This document shows positions 1 to 13,900 of a stretch of 64,000 bases of DNA, one piece after another. Each line of letters opens with the position of its first letter. The first letter of the stretch is position 1. The notes below the pieces were generated by a model, which was not told the origin of the DNA, did not search any database, and worked only from the letters and a program-made list of their open reading frames with translations. Position numbers and translations under genes: made by a program. Origin of the DNA: Membranipora membranacea (lineage: Eukaryota; Bryozoa; Gymnolaemata; Cheilostomatida; Membraniporidae); the NCBI GenBank assembly GCA_914767715.1, contig OU612068.1, positions 13,392,001 through 13,456,000 of the forward strand, given 5' to 3'.

Positions 1-100
1 ATAAATAAACTGTATATATATATTTATACATTGATTGATGGTACCGCTCACATATAACTTACACTTCACCTCACTACTCATGTGTTATTATCTGTTACAG

Positions 101-1925
101 GCGGTTGGTAAGATCTTCTCCGGCCTGTGTCAGTGTGGTGCCTGGGGATGCTTTGATGAGTTTAATCGAATCGACGTCTCTGTATTATCTGTCATATCCA
201 CACAGCTCAGTACAATCAGGCAGGCTCTTATCATGGAGCTCACCAGATTCCATGTGAGTTGTCTACTCTCTGTACTCTTATCAGTAGCAAAAATCACAAT
301 CAAAACAAAATACAACGGGATAAAAAGAAATTAGTTTCATTCAATTTGATGAGTCTTTTAAAATTCAATTTGATAAGTCACCGATTGGTATTGTTTTTAA
401 AATGGCAGAAATTATCCAGTACATTTTCACAAATAGACAACTCTGCAAAAAGAAAGAATTATGTGATGTGCAGATATCCCTTATGTGTATAGTGAGAATT
501 TTTGTTGATCGATGTTGATCTTTTCGTCGTAGTTTGAGGGTCAGGAGATAGCCCTAGATAACCGTATGGGTATATTCATCACCATGAACCCAGGTTATGC
601 AGGACGTACCGAGCTACCCGAGTCTGTGAAGGCTCTATTCAGACCTGTGGTTGTAATCGTGCCTGATCTACAGCAGATCTGTGAGATTATGTTGTTCTCT
701 GAGGGTTTCCTCATGGCTAAGGTTTGTTACTATTTCCATATAAAAGATAGATAGATTTACAGCTGATGAACAGCACTTTAATATTTTTTTATTTTACTTA
801 AGTAATTTTTGAAAACACTTTGAATAACATGTTGCATCTCATCATCGCTGGGACTTTTTTGCTCACAAGTGTGGATATAGACCATGATGTGTGTTTCATT
901 ATAATCAATATTACTTTTTTGATAGTATTGGTCACCAAAGTAATATGTGCCTTTGTTAGAGTAGTGCTTTCAAGTACAAACTTGAAAAAAACTTCAAAAA
1001 ATCGGAAAACCAGGAAATTATTTAATATTTTTAATTCTGTATGATATAGGTTCTTGCTAAGAAGATGACAGTACTGTATAAGCTGGCTAAAGAGCAGCTG
1101 TCTAAGCAGTATCATTATGACTTCGGTCTGAGAGCTCTCAAGTCTGTACTTGTCATGGCTGGTGAACTTAAACGAGGTAAACCATTCAATCAAAAATAAT
1201 GAGAATAGTAAAAATAATAATAAACTTTCTTTGTTATTAGGTGCCCCTTTCAGGGGCCAATGAGAGTATGTTCACAACAAGGTCAATGATATACGATACA
1301 ACTCATCTATTTAACGCACCCCTGTATAAGCTAGACAAGTGCCAATTGCATATAGGAGTCACATACAACTGGTCTGTGGTCTGTGTATAAGCATACCTGA
1401 CATTGCTGGGAACACATTACATTCTTCTAACATGACCCAAGTCTAGTTATTATTTTCTTCTTGAACACAAAACATCATTTGCAAAATGTCTGAATCAGTT
1501 TGCTTAAAGATTATTGGCTCGTATTCTGGGGACAATATCGACCTAAAGAGTAGCTGAGTTTCCAGTGGGCATGAATATAGGGTGCGGCATGAGTACTGTG
1601 GGCCCCATAACCTGTACCCAAGAGAGATTAACTCTCTTTGCTTCTAAGATGTTGATGATGATGGGGATAATATTTAGGCATTGTTTATTTATTATCTCTA
1701 CCTGTCGTTGTAGGATCACCTGACCTGCCTGAGGATGTCGTGTTGATGAGAGCGTTGAGAGATATGAACTTACCTAAGTTTGTATTTGAGGACGTACCTC
1801 TCTTCCTCGGTCTGATTCAGGATCTGTTCCCTGGTCTAGACTGTCCCAGAGTAAGATATCCAGACTTTAACGATGCTGTGGAAGGTGTGCTCAGCGAGAA
1901 CGGATACTTAGAGCTGCCTGATCAG
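101..1925 (+). CDS. DNAH10: DNAH10 exons: AAA1 (C-terminal half) and AAA1-AAA2 linker
   Basis: Exons are 101-253, 533-721, 1050-1176 and 1714-1925. The first begins [13 protein letters not shown] and carries the AAA1 Walker B stretch CFDEFNRI at about residues 17-24 of the visible protein. Exon 2 encodes FEGQE and the sensor-type [14 protein letters not shown]. Exon 3 has the [11 protein letters not shown] block. Exon 4 ends [13 protein letters not shown]1 is the main ATP-hydrolysing site of dynein; its Walker A must lie in an exon just before the window. Junction phases are 0, 0, 1 and 0. The intron at 1177-1713 shows no gene. The intron at 254-532 is plain AT-rich DNA. Confidence 0.95.
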
Positions 1926-4900
1926 GTATAATTTACAGTGCTAAAACTTCATCTGATGATTTGAAGCAACTCCTACTAAGTTAAAAAGTTGACAGCTAAT
2001 ATCACACGTAGTCGCTTGCTATTTGTCAGCTCAGTCAACTCAATGTGGTAGTATCTTGCTTAAAAACCAGGTTAGCTTTTTCTGTTACATTGAAGAATAA
2101 TGATTCGAAGCAATCCCCAATAAAGTTGACAGTGTATCTCCCTTGCTACATGTTCGACCCCATTTGAACACTTTGAGGCCAGCCCAAATCTGGTAGCATC
2201 TTGCTTACCAGTGCCCACTATTTGGAGATGTAGAACATGCTCTGGTGTTGTATTTTCGTAATTTTGCATCTTTTATGTTATATTTACTTTTAATCTATTG
2301 AAATTTGTAATTCATTGATCAAGGAGTTAAACAATGATGAAAAAAATCCATTACTGATCTTTCTAACAAGGTTGAAAGTGGCTAGAAAATGACAGAGCTA
2401 AGAAAATCTTATGGTGTATAAAAATATATCTCACTGATAAAAAGAAAGATATATAAATATTGGCCATATGCATTGAGGTAAATCTTAATCAGGGGGGTCT
2501 TTCAATTAGAAAGAGTGATCCTTTACTAAAGCAAGTTATCACTATCACATCACTATCACATCGCTCAAAATTATCACTCACTTGGTGTTTCAATTAGAGA
2601 AACCGCTTCCAAATCGCTCACTCAGAATGTATATAGTTCCATCAAGTGACTGAGCGATCTGAAAGCGAGACCCCTAGCAGGTATCGCTCACTCAGTGAGT
2701 GAGCGATAATATTGCGATTTTGGCTGTTTCTAATTGAAAGACCCCCCCAGATTTTTCAAACTTGAGTTTGGTTCCTTTGTGCAGGTGGATAAGGTTGTCC
2801 AGTTATATGAGACAATGATGACCCGTCACACAACTATGATAGTAGGGCCAACAGGAGGAGGCAAATCTGTCGTTATAAACACACTGGCCCAGGCCCAGAC
2901 TAGACTGTCTCTGACTACTAAGCTCTTCACCATCAACCCTAAAGACAGAAGCGTCATAGAACTGTATGGTAGGTCAACGAGGTCAACTTGAATATGGTAA
3001 CAGATTCAGTGATGACAAGATCGAGCGCTCTGACGAATTAGAAAATTATCTTTTTTAGATTTGAAGTGATTCCCTTAATGTTATTGTGATGTAATCAGCA
3101 TTTTGGTATCATTCTAGAGATCCAGCCTTATTTGGAATACTGCTCTAAGCTCTATCTGATTTTCTATCAAAATTGAGAAGTGCAGGTACCAAAAACGTCC
3201 TATTTTGCTGTATATTATATTAGCGCAGTATTCTAAACTTGACTAAGAACTCTAGAATGTTACGAAGAATTTGATTCCGTCACAATCACTTTAAAATCAA
3301 TCAATGCTTTCCCTGTAGCTTGGTGCTAGTTTTGCTCCGAAATTCAAATTATAATGAGAATTTTTTACCTCTGTATGTCTGCAGGTATTTTGGACCCGGC
3401 CACCCGTGACTGGACTGATGGTCTGCTGTCCAACATTTTCCGTGAGATTAACAAACCAACTGATAAGAATGAGAGAAAGTATATAGTGTTTGATGGAGAT
3501 GTAGATGCATTGTGGGTAGAGAACATGAACTCTGTCATGGACGACAATCGACTTCTTACTCTCGCTAATGGAGAGAGAATCAGATTACAGAAGCACTGCG
3601 CTCTGTTGTTTGAGGTATGAAGTCATCATTATCCACTCCTTTCTGCTCACCATGGAATTTTTTAATGCTTTTGTTACTTGCCTCCTCTTCACAAAACTAG
3701 ATTTTACCCTGAATGGTACACCGACAGAACGCAAATTACAGCTAAGTAACATGAAATGTCGGGTTGTGTTTGGGATTTGATCTAAACACACTTAGATATC
3801 CGGCCACTCCCAATTGTTCTGATGCAGGGCCTACTACTAGCACATTGACTTCACAAATCTAATTTTTCATATTACTTGTGAGTTCATCTGGTCGGCCAGC
3901 TATGCTAACTGCAGCAACCCCTGAGAAAAGCCCTTTTGAGTAGGATAAACGCACACTGACATCAAGACTACACTTTTAATATGTGTATATCTGATCGTTA
4001 GAGTCAATTTAGTACATGTACCTAATATGTACCCGCCCCTAATATATAAATTTGAACACGGGTCTTCGCACCAAACTCCTTGTGATGGTACTCATGCTGA
4101 GTGAACTAATTCACTCCCTATCGATCAGAGGTATACATGCAATGGTATGTCACATGATCAGTGTGGCAAAAACGTACATCACAATAATAGCTTCATGTTT
4201 TTTTTCCAGGTGTTTGACCTACAGTTCGCCTCACCGGCCACAGTATCACGTTGTGGTATGGTGTACGTTGATCCAAAGAATCTGGGATATGAGCCCTTCT
4301 GGAAGAAATGGGTGAATACTCGTAACAGCAAGCAGGAGAGAGAATGGATGGCTCAGCTGTATGAGAAATATGTGCCTTCCTGTATCGATATGATCATAGA
4401 AGGTGTGGTGGATGGTAAGCAGGGAGAGAAGATGAAAACTATCACTCCACTCACCAACCTCAATCTGGTAAGTCTCACCTTGTCACTGGCCCCACCCCGC
4501 CCCCCTCACACCGTCAAACTTTGTCAAAACAGGCAAACGCTCATACTACATCGTTGGGAACTGCAGTGTTTTGTGTCAAAATCATTGATCAGTAGCCACA
4601 ACACCCCTTGATTTACACTTTGATTGATTACTTACTTTATAAAAGCTGTGTACAACAATACCATACTCAAATACTAGTTGGCAATGAAACAATAATAATA
4701 ATAGTTTGATCCAATGTGCCTGCATTCCAAGTTACTACCATCCGACTGGTAAATTGCCATCAGCTAGAAGGGGAGCAACTCCAAATGCAAACAGATTTGA
4801 TTATTGATCCTATAAGAGACCTATTAAAGCTAGTATACGTGCTCACTGGTTGACACCCTTCTCAATTCGTAGGTGGTACAGTTATCTAACATGCTGAATG

Positions 4901-7900
4901 CTCTACTAGTGAAGGAGCAGCCAGACTTTGATCACCTCCATGCTCTGTTTGTACAATGTCTGTACTGGTCTGTTGGTGGTGCTCTACTAGAGGACGGCAA
5001 AGTCAAGTTTGATAATTACATCAAGTACATGTGTGGTATGACCCAAGTGGAAGGCAAGAGAGCTGGACCTGGTGGGTTAAAAACTCAATTATTTAGAGTG
5101 CATTTGAAATACAAAATCTGTTTTGGGAAAAGATTTTAATTTAAAACGGCAAATACGGATCCTTTTCTATTTTCATGCTAAGAAAACTCAGATATTTGTA
5201 AATGATTTGCATTGGGAAGACGACATTTTTTTAAATAATAATAATAGTAATATGTTCACAATATAAGTTTGTGTTTGTGTGACCTTTGGAAATGAATATA
5301 TATATATCTGAACGAGAAGGGTGATAGGATTAATAACACCATTTGAAGTTGCGCAAACAAGAAGTTTTGTTCAACTCGAAATTCACCTAATTGTACAAAT
5401 CAGTAATTCCAGTAAAAGTCAACTTTATGATGGCCTAGGCTTTTCTTCCATTGGCCTGTAAGGCAGTCCGTACGTACATGATCATCTTCTTATATTCACA
5501 GCCTCTGCATAATTTATTTTTAAGGTGAGATTCCTCAGGATGAGGCTTTGTACGAGTACTACTGGGACACTGAGGCCGCAGAATGGGTCGCCTGGAAGGA
5601 CAAGGTGCCCAAGTACATACACGACCCAGACAGGAAGTTCCCAGAGATTCTTGTGCCCACAGTGGATACTGTGAGGACGACATGGCTTGTTGAGAATCAG
5701 GTCAGGATTAAGAGACCTGCTCTGCTAGTCGGAGAGACCGGTACAAGTAAATCTGCTACCACTCAGAACTTCCTCAGAGGTTAGTATTGTGGACAGCTCT
5801 TCCTGATAAATTAGGAATGACTTTGAAAGTGAAAGTAAGCTTTACAAATTATGTATAGTCGGTTGTGTTAGGGAAAGTCAGCACACAGATCCAGTATTGA
5901 AAGGATTTTATATTTTAGAACTGCTTAGGTGGCAATTTCAAAGTTATAACGGTGTGGAACTGTGATTTCATGCAGTCAGAGAGGTAGGAATAGAGAGAGA
6001 TCACAATAAATCACCCCTACCTAACCGTCACTTACATGCACCAAGGAGCTACATGCACCCATGCCTGTTGAATGGCAAGTCTGTTTCATGATAATGAACT
6101 CAATGGCAGGTCTGACATTTCAAAATGGAGTCCTGACGGTGTGCTGAATATTGTAGGTTTGGATAAGGAGGCATACCTTCTGCTGCTAGTTAACTTCTCA
6201 TCTCGTACCACTTCTATGGATGTTCAGCGTAACTTGGAGGCTAATGTTGAGAAGAGAACTAAGGACACATACGGACCTCCACCTGGCAAGCGCCTGCTCA
6301 TATTCATTGATGATATGAACATGCCTCAGGTGGACACATATGGAACCCAGCAGCCCATCGCTCTGCTCAAACTACTGCTAGAGAGAGGTAAGTTCATGGG
6401 CTCCAAATGAGCTGAAATTTTGAATAGTCTCAAAGATTCCCAGAGCAATCTGTGAAAATACACCCATATGGCAACTTGAATCAATACTGTTCTAAATCGA
6501 ATGGTGACAATGAGAAGAGATTTTATGCTCAGTACATAAATTATCCAAAGTTTAGCCAGAACGCGTTATTTCTTCATAAATACTGATAGTTGTGCCCTCA
6601 TTTCTAAATTGTATAGATACCCGGCAATTCCTTGCATTCGCAACGATAGACGATATCCTGATTTGAATCAGTTGTTATGACTTGACTCAAAAACATTTTG
6701 AAGTTTGAAGTTTGTTTATAGCCTAATTCTTATATCAATCCTGTAATAGCTTGAACGCATCGAAAGTACATATGTTATGATAAATATGATATGTTATGGT
6801 GCAGGTGGACTCTATGACAGAGGTAAAGACTTGAACTGGAAGAATCTGAAGGATATGGGTTATTTGGCTGCTATGGGTAGAGCTGGCGGAGGTAGAAATG
6901 AGACAGATCCTCGATTTATCTCCCTCTTCTCAGTATTTAATATGACCTTCCCCTCTGAGGAGTCACTCTTCCTCATCTATAGCTCTATACTAAAGGGTCA
7001 CCTACAGCCATTTGAGAAAGTACTGCAAGGTGAGATATTTCACAACCCACACATAGGAAACGCTTGTTAGCATGGAATGAAAATCTCAAGTTTTTGCTCA
7101 TTTCAATGTCATGGCTGCATGTGTACTTTCGTGGCAAAGATTGAACAACTGCCCACACAGAAATGAGTATTTTTCTTATTTAATTTCAAGAATTTGCTTT
7201 ATTGGTATTTTTGATGGCAAGAAAATGAAGATACAGTCTCCCAGTATCAAGGTTTGCTGAATCTAATTCCGTGTGTTCTATATCTTAGAATATACTTCCC
7301 AAAGGGCACATGTGTTCTATATACAACATGATATGCAAACTATATATGAAATATTTTTATATTGAATAGATATGGTGTCATTGATGACAAGAATGACTAT
7401 GGAGCTCTACAAGCAGATAGTCCGAGACATGCCGCCTACACCCAGTAAATTCCACTACATCTTCAACCTGCGAGATCTGAGTAGGATATACAATGGACTA
7501 TGTCTGAGCACACCAGACAGATTCAAGAAGCCAGACCAGATGGTTAGGCTCTGGTTCAATGAAGTTAACAGAGTCATATGTGACAGACTGATCAGTGCTA
7601 AGGACAAGGAACATGTTCATGTGAGTGAATCAGACAAAATAATATTATCATATTATATTATATATATTATATTATGTTTAGTATATAATTAATTCTATGG
7701 AGTGGAATCTACAAGTAGCATGCAGTGTTTATATTTATTTGTTTATTTATTTATTTATCCATTCCATTCACTGATCAAACATATATGCAATATGCATGTG
7801 GTTCATCATTTTTCCAATAATCATATTTATTCTCTCTGTGTCACTTGACCAGGCTTAATTTTGCTGCTGCTGAATCCTTGTATTGAGCAAAAAGTCATAT

Positions 7901-10900
7901 TAGATTTATAGAATACTTACCGTAGTATCTCTAAAATTTTGCTTGGGCGTCCGCCCTAACGATAGACCTTATTGGTGGACAGACACTAGAGGATTGCTAG
8001 AACATCTGCGAATGAACACTTGGAAGTACTCATAGACTTTATAATACACTTACTGTGGATACCTATCCATTGGGAGTTTAACTATTTAATTATTTTTCAC
8101 ACGGTACCAGCGTTTTAACCTTATATAAAAATATACAGTTTTATTTGCAATCACCATCATCCGCTGATGTTCTCCCTGATGTGCAAAAAAAAATACCATG
8201 AACAAAAATGAGATCAAAAACTAAATCAATCCATTGAAAACAAGGGTTTTGACAATGCTAATTTAAATTTCTTGGTAATATCTTATAGGAACTGATCAAA
8301 GTACTGCTTGATGAGAACTACCCGAAGGAGTCCGAGTACTCGATGAGAGAACCTCTTCTATTTGGAGATTACCGTAACGCCCTCGAGGAATCAGAACCCA
8401 GGCTATATGAGGATTTACAAGATTACGACGCCACAAAAGCACTATTCACTGAGGTAAAGTGAAATTCTACTACTGGTGGTGAAAGCTGATTTTTTAGGCC
8501 AGTTAATTGGACCATCTACTCAACCATATATATATGCATATACATTTATTGGCATAAGTCTCATTTGTTTAAAATTTTATCTATTCACTGAGGTAAAGTG
8601 AAATTATTCTACTGGTGGTGAAAGCTGCTTTTTTAGTAGATACATGTATATATATATATATACACTTTTATTAGCATAAATCTCATTTGTTCAAATCTTT
8701 TTGAGAAAAAACCAAAAAAAAAACTTCAAAAAAAAATAAAGCAATAATAAGTCAAACAAAGGTGGAGTAAAACAATTATTCACTTTGTCGCCTCATGATT
8801 GTTGCTTCCATAATCGATAAATGTTGCCAGTTATGTCATGGCGGAATCATCGGCCAAACTCATTGGCAAGGTACAAGCAGCTTATAGGTAATCAGTTGAA
8901 TATTCCCATCACACTTACCCAATGTAAAGCTAACACCATGTCTGTGCATATTTGTTGTCTAGTGACAATATTGTTGACATCAAGGAATCGTACTATTATT
9001 TATAGATCCTAGCTGAGTACAACGACAGGAACACACCGATGAACCTTGTACTGTTCGACGACGCTCTCGAGCATCTGACTAGAATACACAGAGTTATTAG
9101 AATGGATCAGGGTCACGCTCTGCTGGTCGGCGTCGGAGGTAGTGGTAAACAGGTATGTCTGTTATGTCTGTCTGTCTGTCTGTATGTCTATGTACAGTTG
9201 TACATTTTGGTCTATCACCCTTCTGATATCTGCAGAAACGGGGGAAAACAGGATCACACTACGCCATAGGCATAATAATATTAATACAAGTATTAATATT
9301 ATGGAGTCTATGCTCTTCTCATATGAAATTTGCAAATCAGTGATATGAAAACTGCTTGTCGTGGAAATAGTCAATTATCTCCACCTTTACTATTCAGAAT
9401 GTGCTTAATCATGCTGTCGTGATGTATAAGTGTCCTTTATTACTGTATGCTGTTTGCTTGTAGTCGCTGACAAAGCTGGCAGCTTTCACAGCAGATTGTG
9501 AAGTATTTGAGATCACACTCTCTCGAGGTTATAATGAGACGAGTTTCCGTGATGACCTGAAGCTGCTGTATAATAAGCTTGGTATCGAAAACAAGAAGGT
9601 TGTGTTCCTCTTCACAGATCAGCATGTGGCTGAAGAAGGTAATACATACAAATACAATACATAAATACATAATACAAACTAACTTTACTTTACTTTAATG
9701 TAATATTTATATACAGGTTTATTACAGAGGAAGATTACACAAAAACAATAGAGTATGTAATAACCCATGACAAGAGGTTATAGCTGTGCATACCATATAT
9801 TATATTTATTTTCCATATAAAATAATATTGTATATATTATATATGGTTGTTATATCATGGACACAGTTGGAATGCTGCAAGCTGGAATTTTAATTGTTAT
9901 TTGTGAAAAATATATATAGGGGTATGTGCACTGTCTTGATAACAATCCTTGAATAACACACATAGGTGTCTGCATTATTGCCTTTCAGCACAACATGAAT
10001 ATATGCAACCAATAACTTTATCTTGGATATATCTTGATCAAATTTCAGAATATTTAGCATCTCGAGATCCAGATTATTTTCTTACTAAGATTCATCGTAA
10101 AGGTAGCTGTGTATTTAAAGTCAGGCCATAGTATATAAAGACATGGCTTAAAAGTGTGATCATTATTTTATGTGTAATCTCTCGCTGGAAACTGTCATTG
10201 ACAATGTCTTGTCTTTGTCAGACATATTTAGTGCTTTTGATCGACAGAGTAAGTTTTATGTTGTTGCCAAGAAGACCCACTAAAAATTGAAATGGTCATC
10301 AACCTTCCGCATATTCCAGGGCTTTTAGGCCTACATGTATTTTATGCGTTATGGAAGGACAATTTCAAATATATCGATTGGTTCCCACTTCCTACCAACC
10401 AGATTCCATTTCGTCCGTCCATTCCATCTGTTTAACGCTGATTTAATGCTTATTGAATGCAAAGATGTCCACTACACCTCCTCCATCCATATATATATAT
10501 ATATATATATATCATTTTATTGGATATTATTTACACCAACACATGCATGATATCATCCCAAGCACAGCAAATCTCCCTCCTGTACATGTATTAGATTTGT
10601 GTTGCGCCTAGCTACTCGTAACTTCACATAATAATGTGGCTGTTTGTAGGATTTTTGGAGCTCATAAACAACATGTTGACATCAGGAATGGTCCCAGCTC
10701 TCTACCCTGATGATGAGAAGGAGGCGATCATAGGACAGGTAAGAGTACAGTTCTGGAAAATCCAGACTCCACATACCCTTTGACTCGTTGAACCATTGAA
10801 CAATTGCATTGACAGTGAATTGACAGTGCATAGGCAGTGTATTGACAGCGCATTGACAGTGCATTGGTAGTGCATTGGCAGTGCATTGACAGCGCATTGA

Positions 10901-13900
10901 CAGTGCATTGGTAGTGCATTGGTAGTGCATTGGCAGTGCATTGGCAGTGCATTGGCAGTGCATTTAAGGAATATCCATGTTAGAATTTTACATGTTATTG
11001 TCTAAATTGTCTCAAAATATGCATCCAACATGACATGAACCTGGGACTTGCTTCGCTACCTATTCTGCAGGGTAAAATCTTTGCTGGTGTGTCATTATAC
11101 ATCTATGAACAAACTGGTATATATGTATGTTTCTTTACAGATGAGGAACGAAGCCTTAAAGGCTGGATCAGCTCCAGCTCGTGAGAGTATATGGCAGTAT
11201 TTTGTTTCTAAGTGCTCCAATAATCTGCACATAGTGATGGCTATGTCACCTGTAGGTGATACTCTAAGAACTAGGTGTCGTAACTTCCCTGGTATGGTGA
11301 ATAATGCCAGTATAGATTGGTTCTTCCCCTGGCCTGATCAGGCTCTGTTTGCTGTTGCCAGCACCTTCATATCACCAGATGTAAGTCATACGGTTCACCG
11401 GTCATGTGTCGTGTGCCATTTCATGTGTCATGTCATCTGTCACGTCATGTCGTTTTATTTATGTCATCACATGTGTTTCTTTTTCTGTGTGCATTTGAGC
11501 TAGCTAAGCTGCCAAGCCTTGTTCCCATTACTATTGATGCAAATCTTATCTTAAAGCTAGCACAGCATAAGCTAAGCTTATAATGCAGCTAATGTATTCT
11601 TTGTGGCAGATTATCATTTGTTTTTTACTTCTTCAACAACCATGTAGACGAAAAGGGTAAGATTTCTCCATTAAAATAATAAATAGCACTCTTAGGTCAA
11701 ATCACATTTTTATCATTTTACCTCTCAATGGTGATTCATCATTTATATTATCAAATCAATCTCTTCACACTCTCCACTCTGATTCATATGGTTTTCCCCC
11801 TCTCACCCCATACAAGCTTCACACAGGTGCATGCTGGGACATTTTACTGGTGCATGCTGGGACACATTACAGGTGCATGCTGGAATATATTACAGGATGT
11901 TTATTGGAGCTTTACTTCAAGCTTGCATTGGACATTCTTCTCCTATATATTTGATGTTCGAAGGAAAATCTCACACAAATTATATTCTAATCTAATATTA
12001 TGATATAGTATAATTCGTCTGTTGTATAGATGTGGTGCATGCTGGGATACGGAACTGGTGACAGGATTTTATAACCTTGCAGATTCTATCTAGCCATTAG
12101 GTGTTAGTTAGACCAAGTTCGGTCCATTTGCCTGCACTCAGAGTTGCTCCCTCTCCACTGATCACGCCACAGTGACCTGTGGAAGGGAGCAACTGGAATG
12201 CAGGCAATTGGATTAAACTTGATCTAGGTGTTAGTAGTCCGACTCCCACTAATAAAGGAAATGTATAAAAATAGAAAGGAGGATTTCATGTAGATTTGTT
12301 AACAGCCTCCTCTAACACTCAGCAGCTGATAATTATTACGATGAACAGTTACTTCATATTTCTGATGTTGACACTTTAGGATCCACTGATCCCAGATGAA
12401 CACAGAGACGCCATCATAGCCCACATCGTGAAGGTGCATCAATCTGTCGGAGATTACAGTAAACTGTTCCTTCAGAAGCTGAGGCGTGCTAACTTTGTAA
12501 CACCTAAGAATTATCTGGACTTCATCAATGTCTACACCAAACTTCTAAAGGAGAAGGATGATTACGTACAGAATCAGGTACGTCAATTCTCCATTTCTTA
12601 TCAAAACCTACCCATTGGTGATTGATCAAGTTCTTTTTTATCACAATTGGTATCTTAATGATAGTTGGAAACCAGGGGAGAGTGGACAACTAATACGTCG
12701 TTTGGCGAATATAGTTAAGTTGGCAGTGGCGACACACCAACTGGGGAAAAGTCAGAGGGCAAACTATAATAGCAAAAAGTTATTTTTCTCTTGTATTTTT
12801 TAAAGGTACTCAGAACCCCTTCAAGGGTTTGATAATTTGCAAGAAACATTAAATTTACCCATGCTGTATTTTTTGCAGTATCTGGCTTTTATTGCCATTA
12901 GGGCTATTTTGGAATTTCTAAAATATTAAATCAATTAATATCTGTATTATTGTTGTGTTGCCCCATATTATAATGAGTATAATTGTATGACAGTGCGATC
13001 GTTTGGCTGGAGGATTGACTAAGATTGCCGAAGCCCAGATCCAACTGGATGAGCTGAATAAGAAGTTAGCTGTACAGAAAGTAGCTGTAACAGAGAAGAC
13101 TGCAGCTTGCGAGGCCATGTTGGAAACTATTGCAGAGGGATCCAAAACTGCCACTGAGAAAAAGGAGATGGCTGAAGCAAAGGGAACTGAGATCGAGGAA
13201 CAGTCTAAGATCATCGTAGTCGAGAAGGTGAAGGAAAAAAAACATTGATTATACGCATCCTTTGAATCCTATTAAATGATATGAATACTCATTGCGAACA
13301 AGAAATGGCTTTAACTCCATTTCGACTAAAACCAAATCTAAACCAAATATAAAAATTGAACGAAAACAAAACATATTTACTCGTTGGAAGTAACGTCTTA
13401 GGATCTGTCCTCCTGAATAAGAGAATCCATTGTGACAATGAATGAATGAATCCAAATTTACTTAAGTTTTAGCTTACCAGACACACAGCTCTTATGCCAT
13501 TGATTGATATACCAGTGTTGCTCCGCCAAAGTTTGCATAGACAAACCCCTTTTTATCTGACCGCTAAACAAGATGACATAGGTAGCCATATTGAATTTCT
13601 GTCTTTAGGACCAGTGATTGGTTAAGACAAAAAATTAAAATCTGGTGTCCTTTTCTCTCATACCCCACCTCAATCACGTTCTTACTACCGATTATAACAG
13701 TACCTCTCATTCTAAACATTACAGAAAGATGCCGAGGATTCGTTAGCTGAAGCGCTGCCCGCTCTAGAAGCTGCCAGACTCGCCCTCGATGACCTCGATA
13801 AGAGCGATGTCACTGAGATCAGATCATTCGCTAAGCCGCCAAAACAAGTACAGACTGTGTGTGAGTGCATCGTCGTCATGAGAGGTAAGTTGATGAGAGC

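Noticed and set aside
101-253. Truncated dynein lacking the AAA1 Walker A
   Set aside because: The first exon has a normal acceptor at 91-100; the missing part is simply upstream of the window.
10682-10963. Three overlapping - strand frames of 74-93 codons with repeating MHCQCT peptides
   Set aside because: They are a translation of the 12-bp minisatellite; a period divisible by three keeps frames open without coding meaning.
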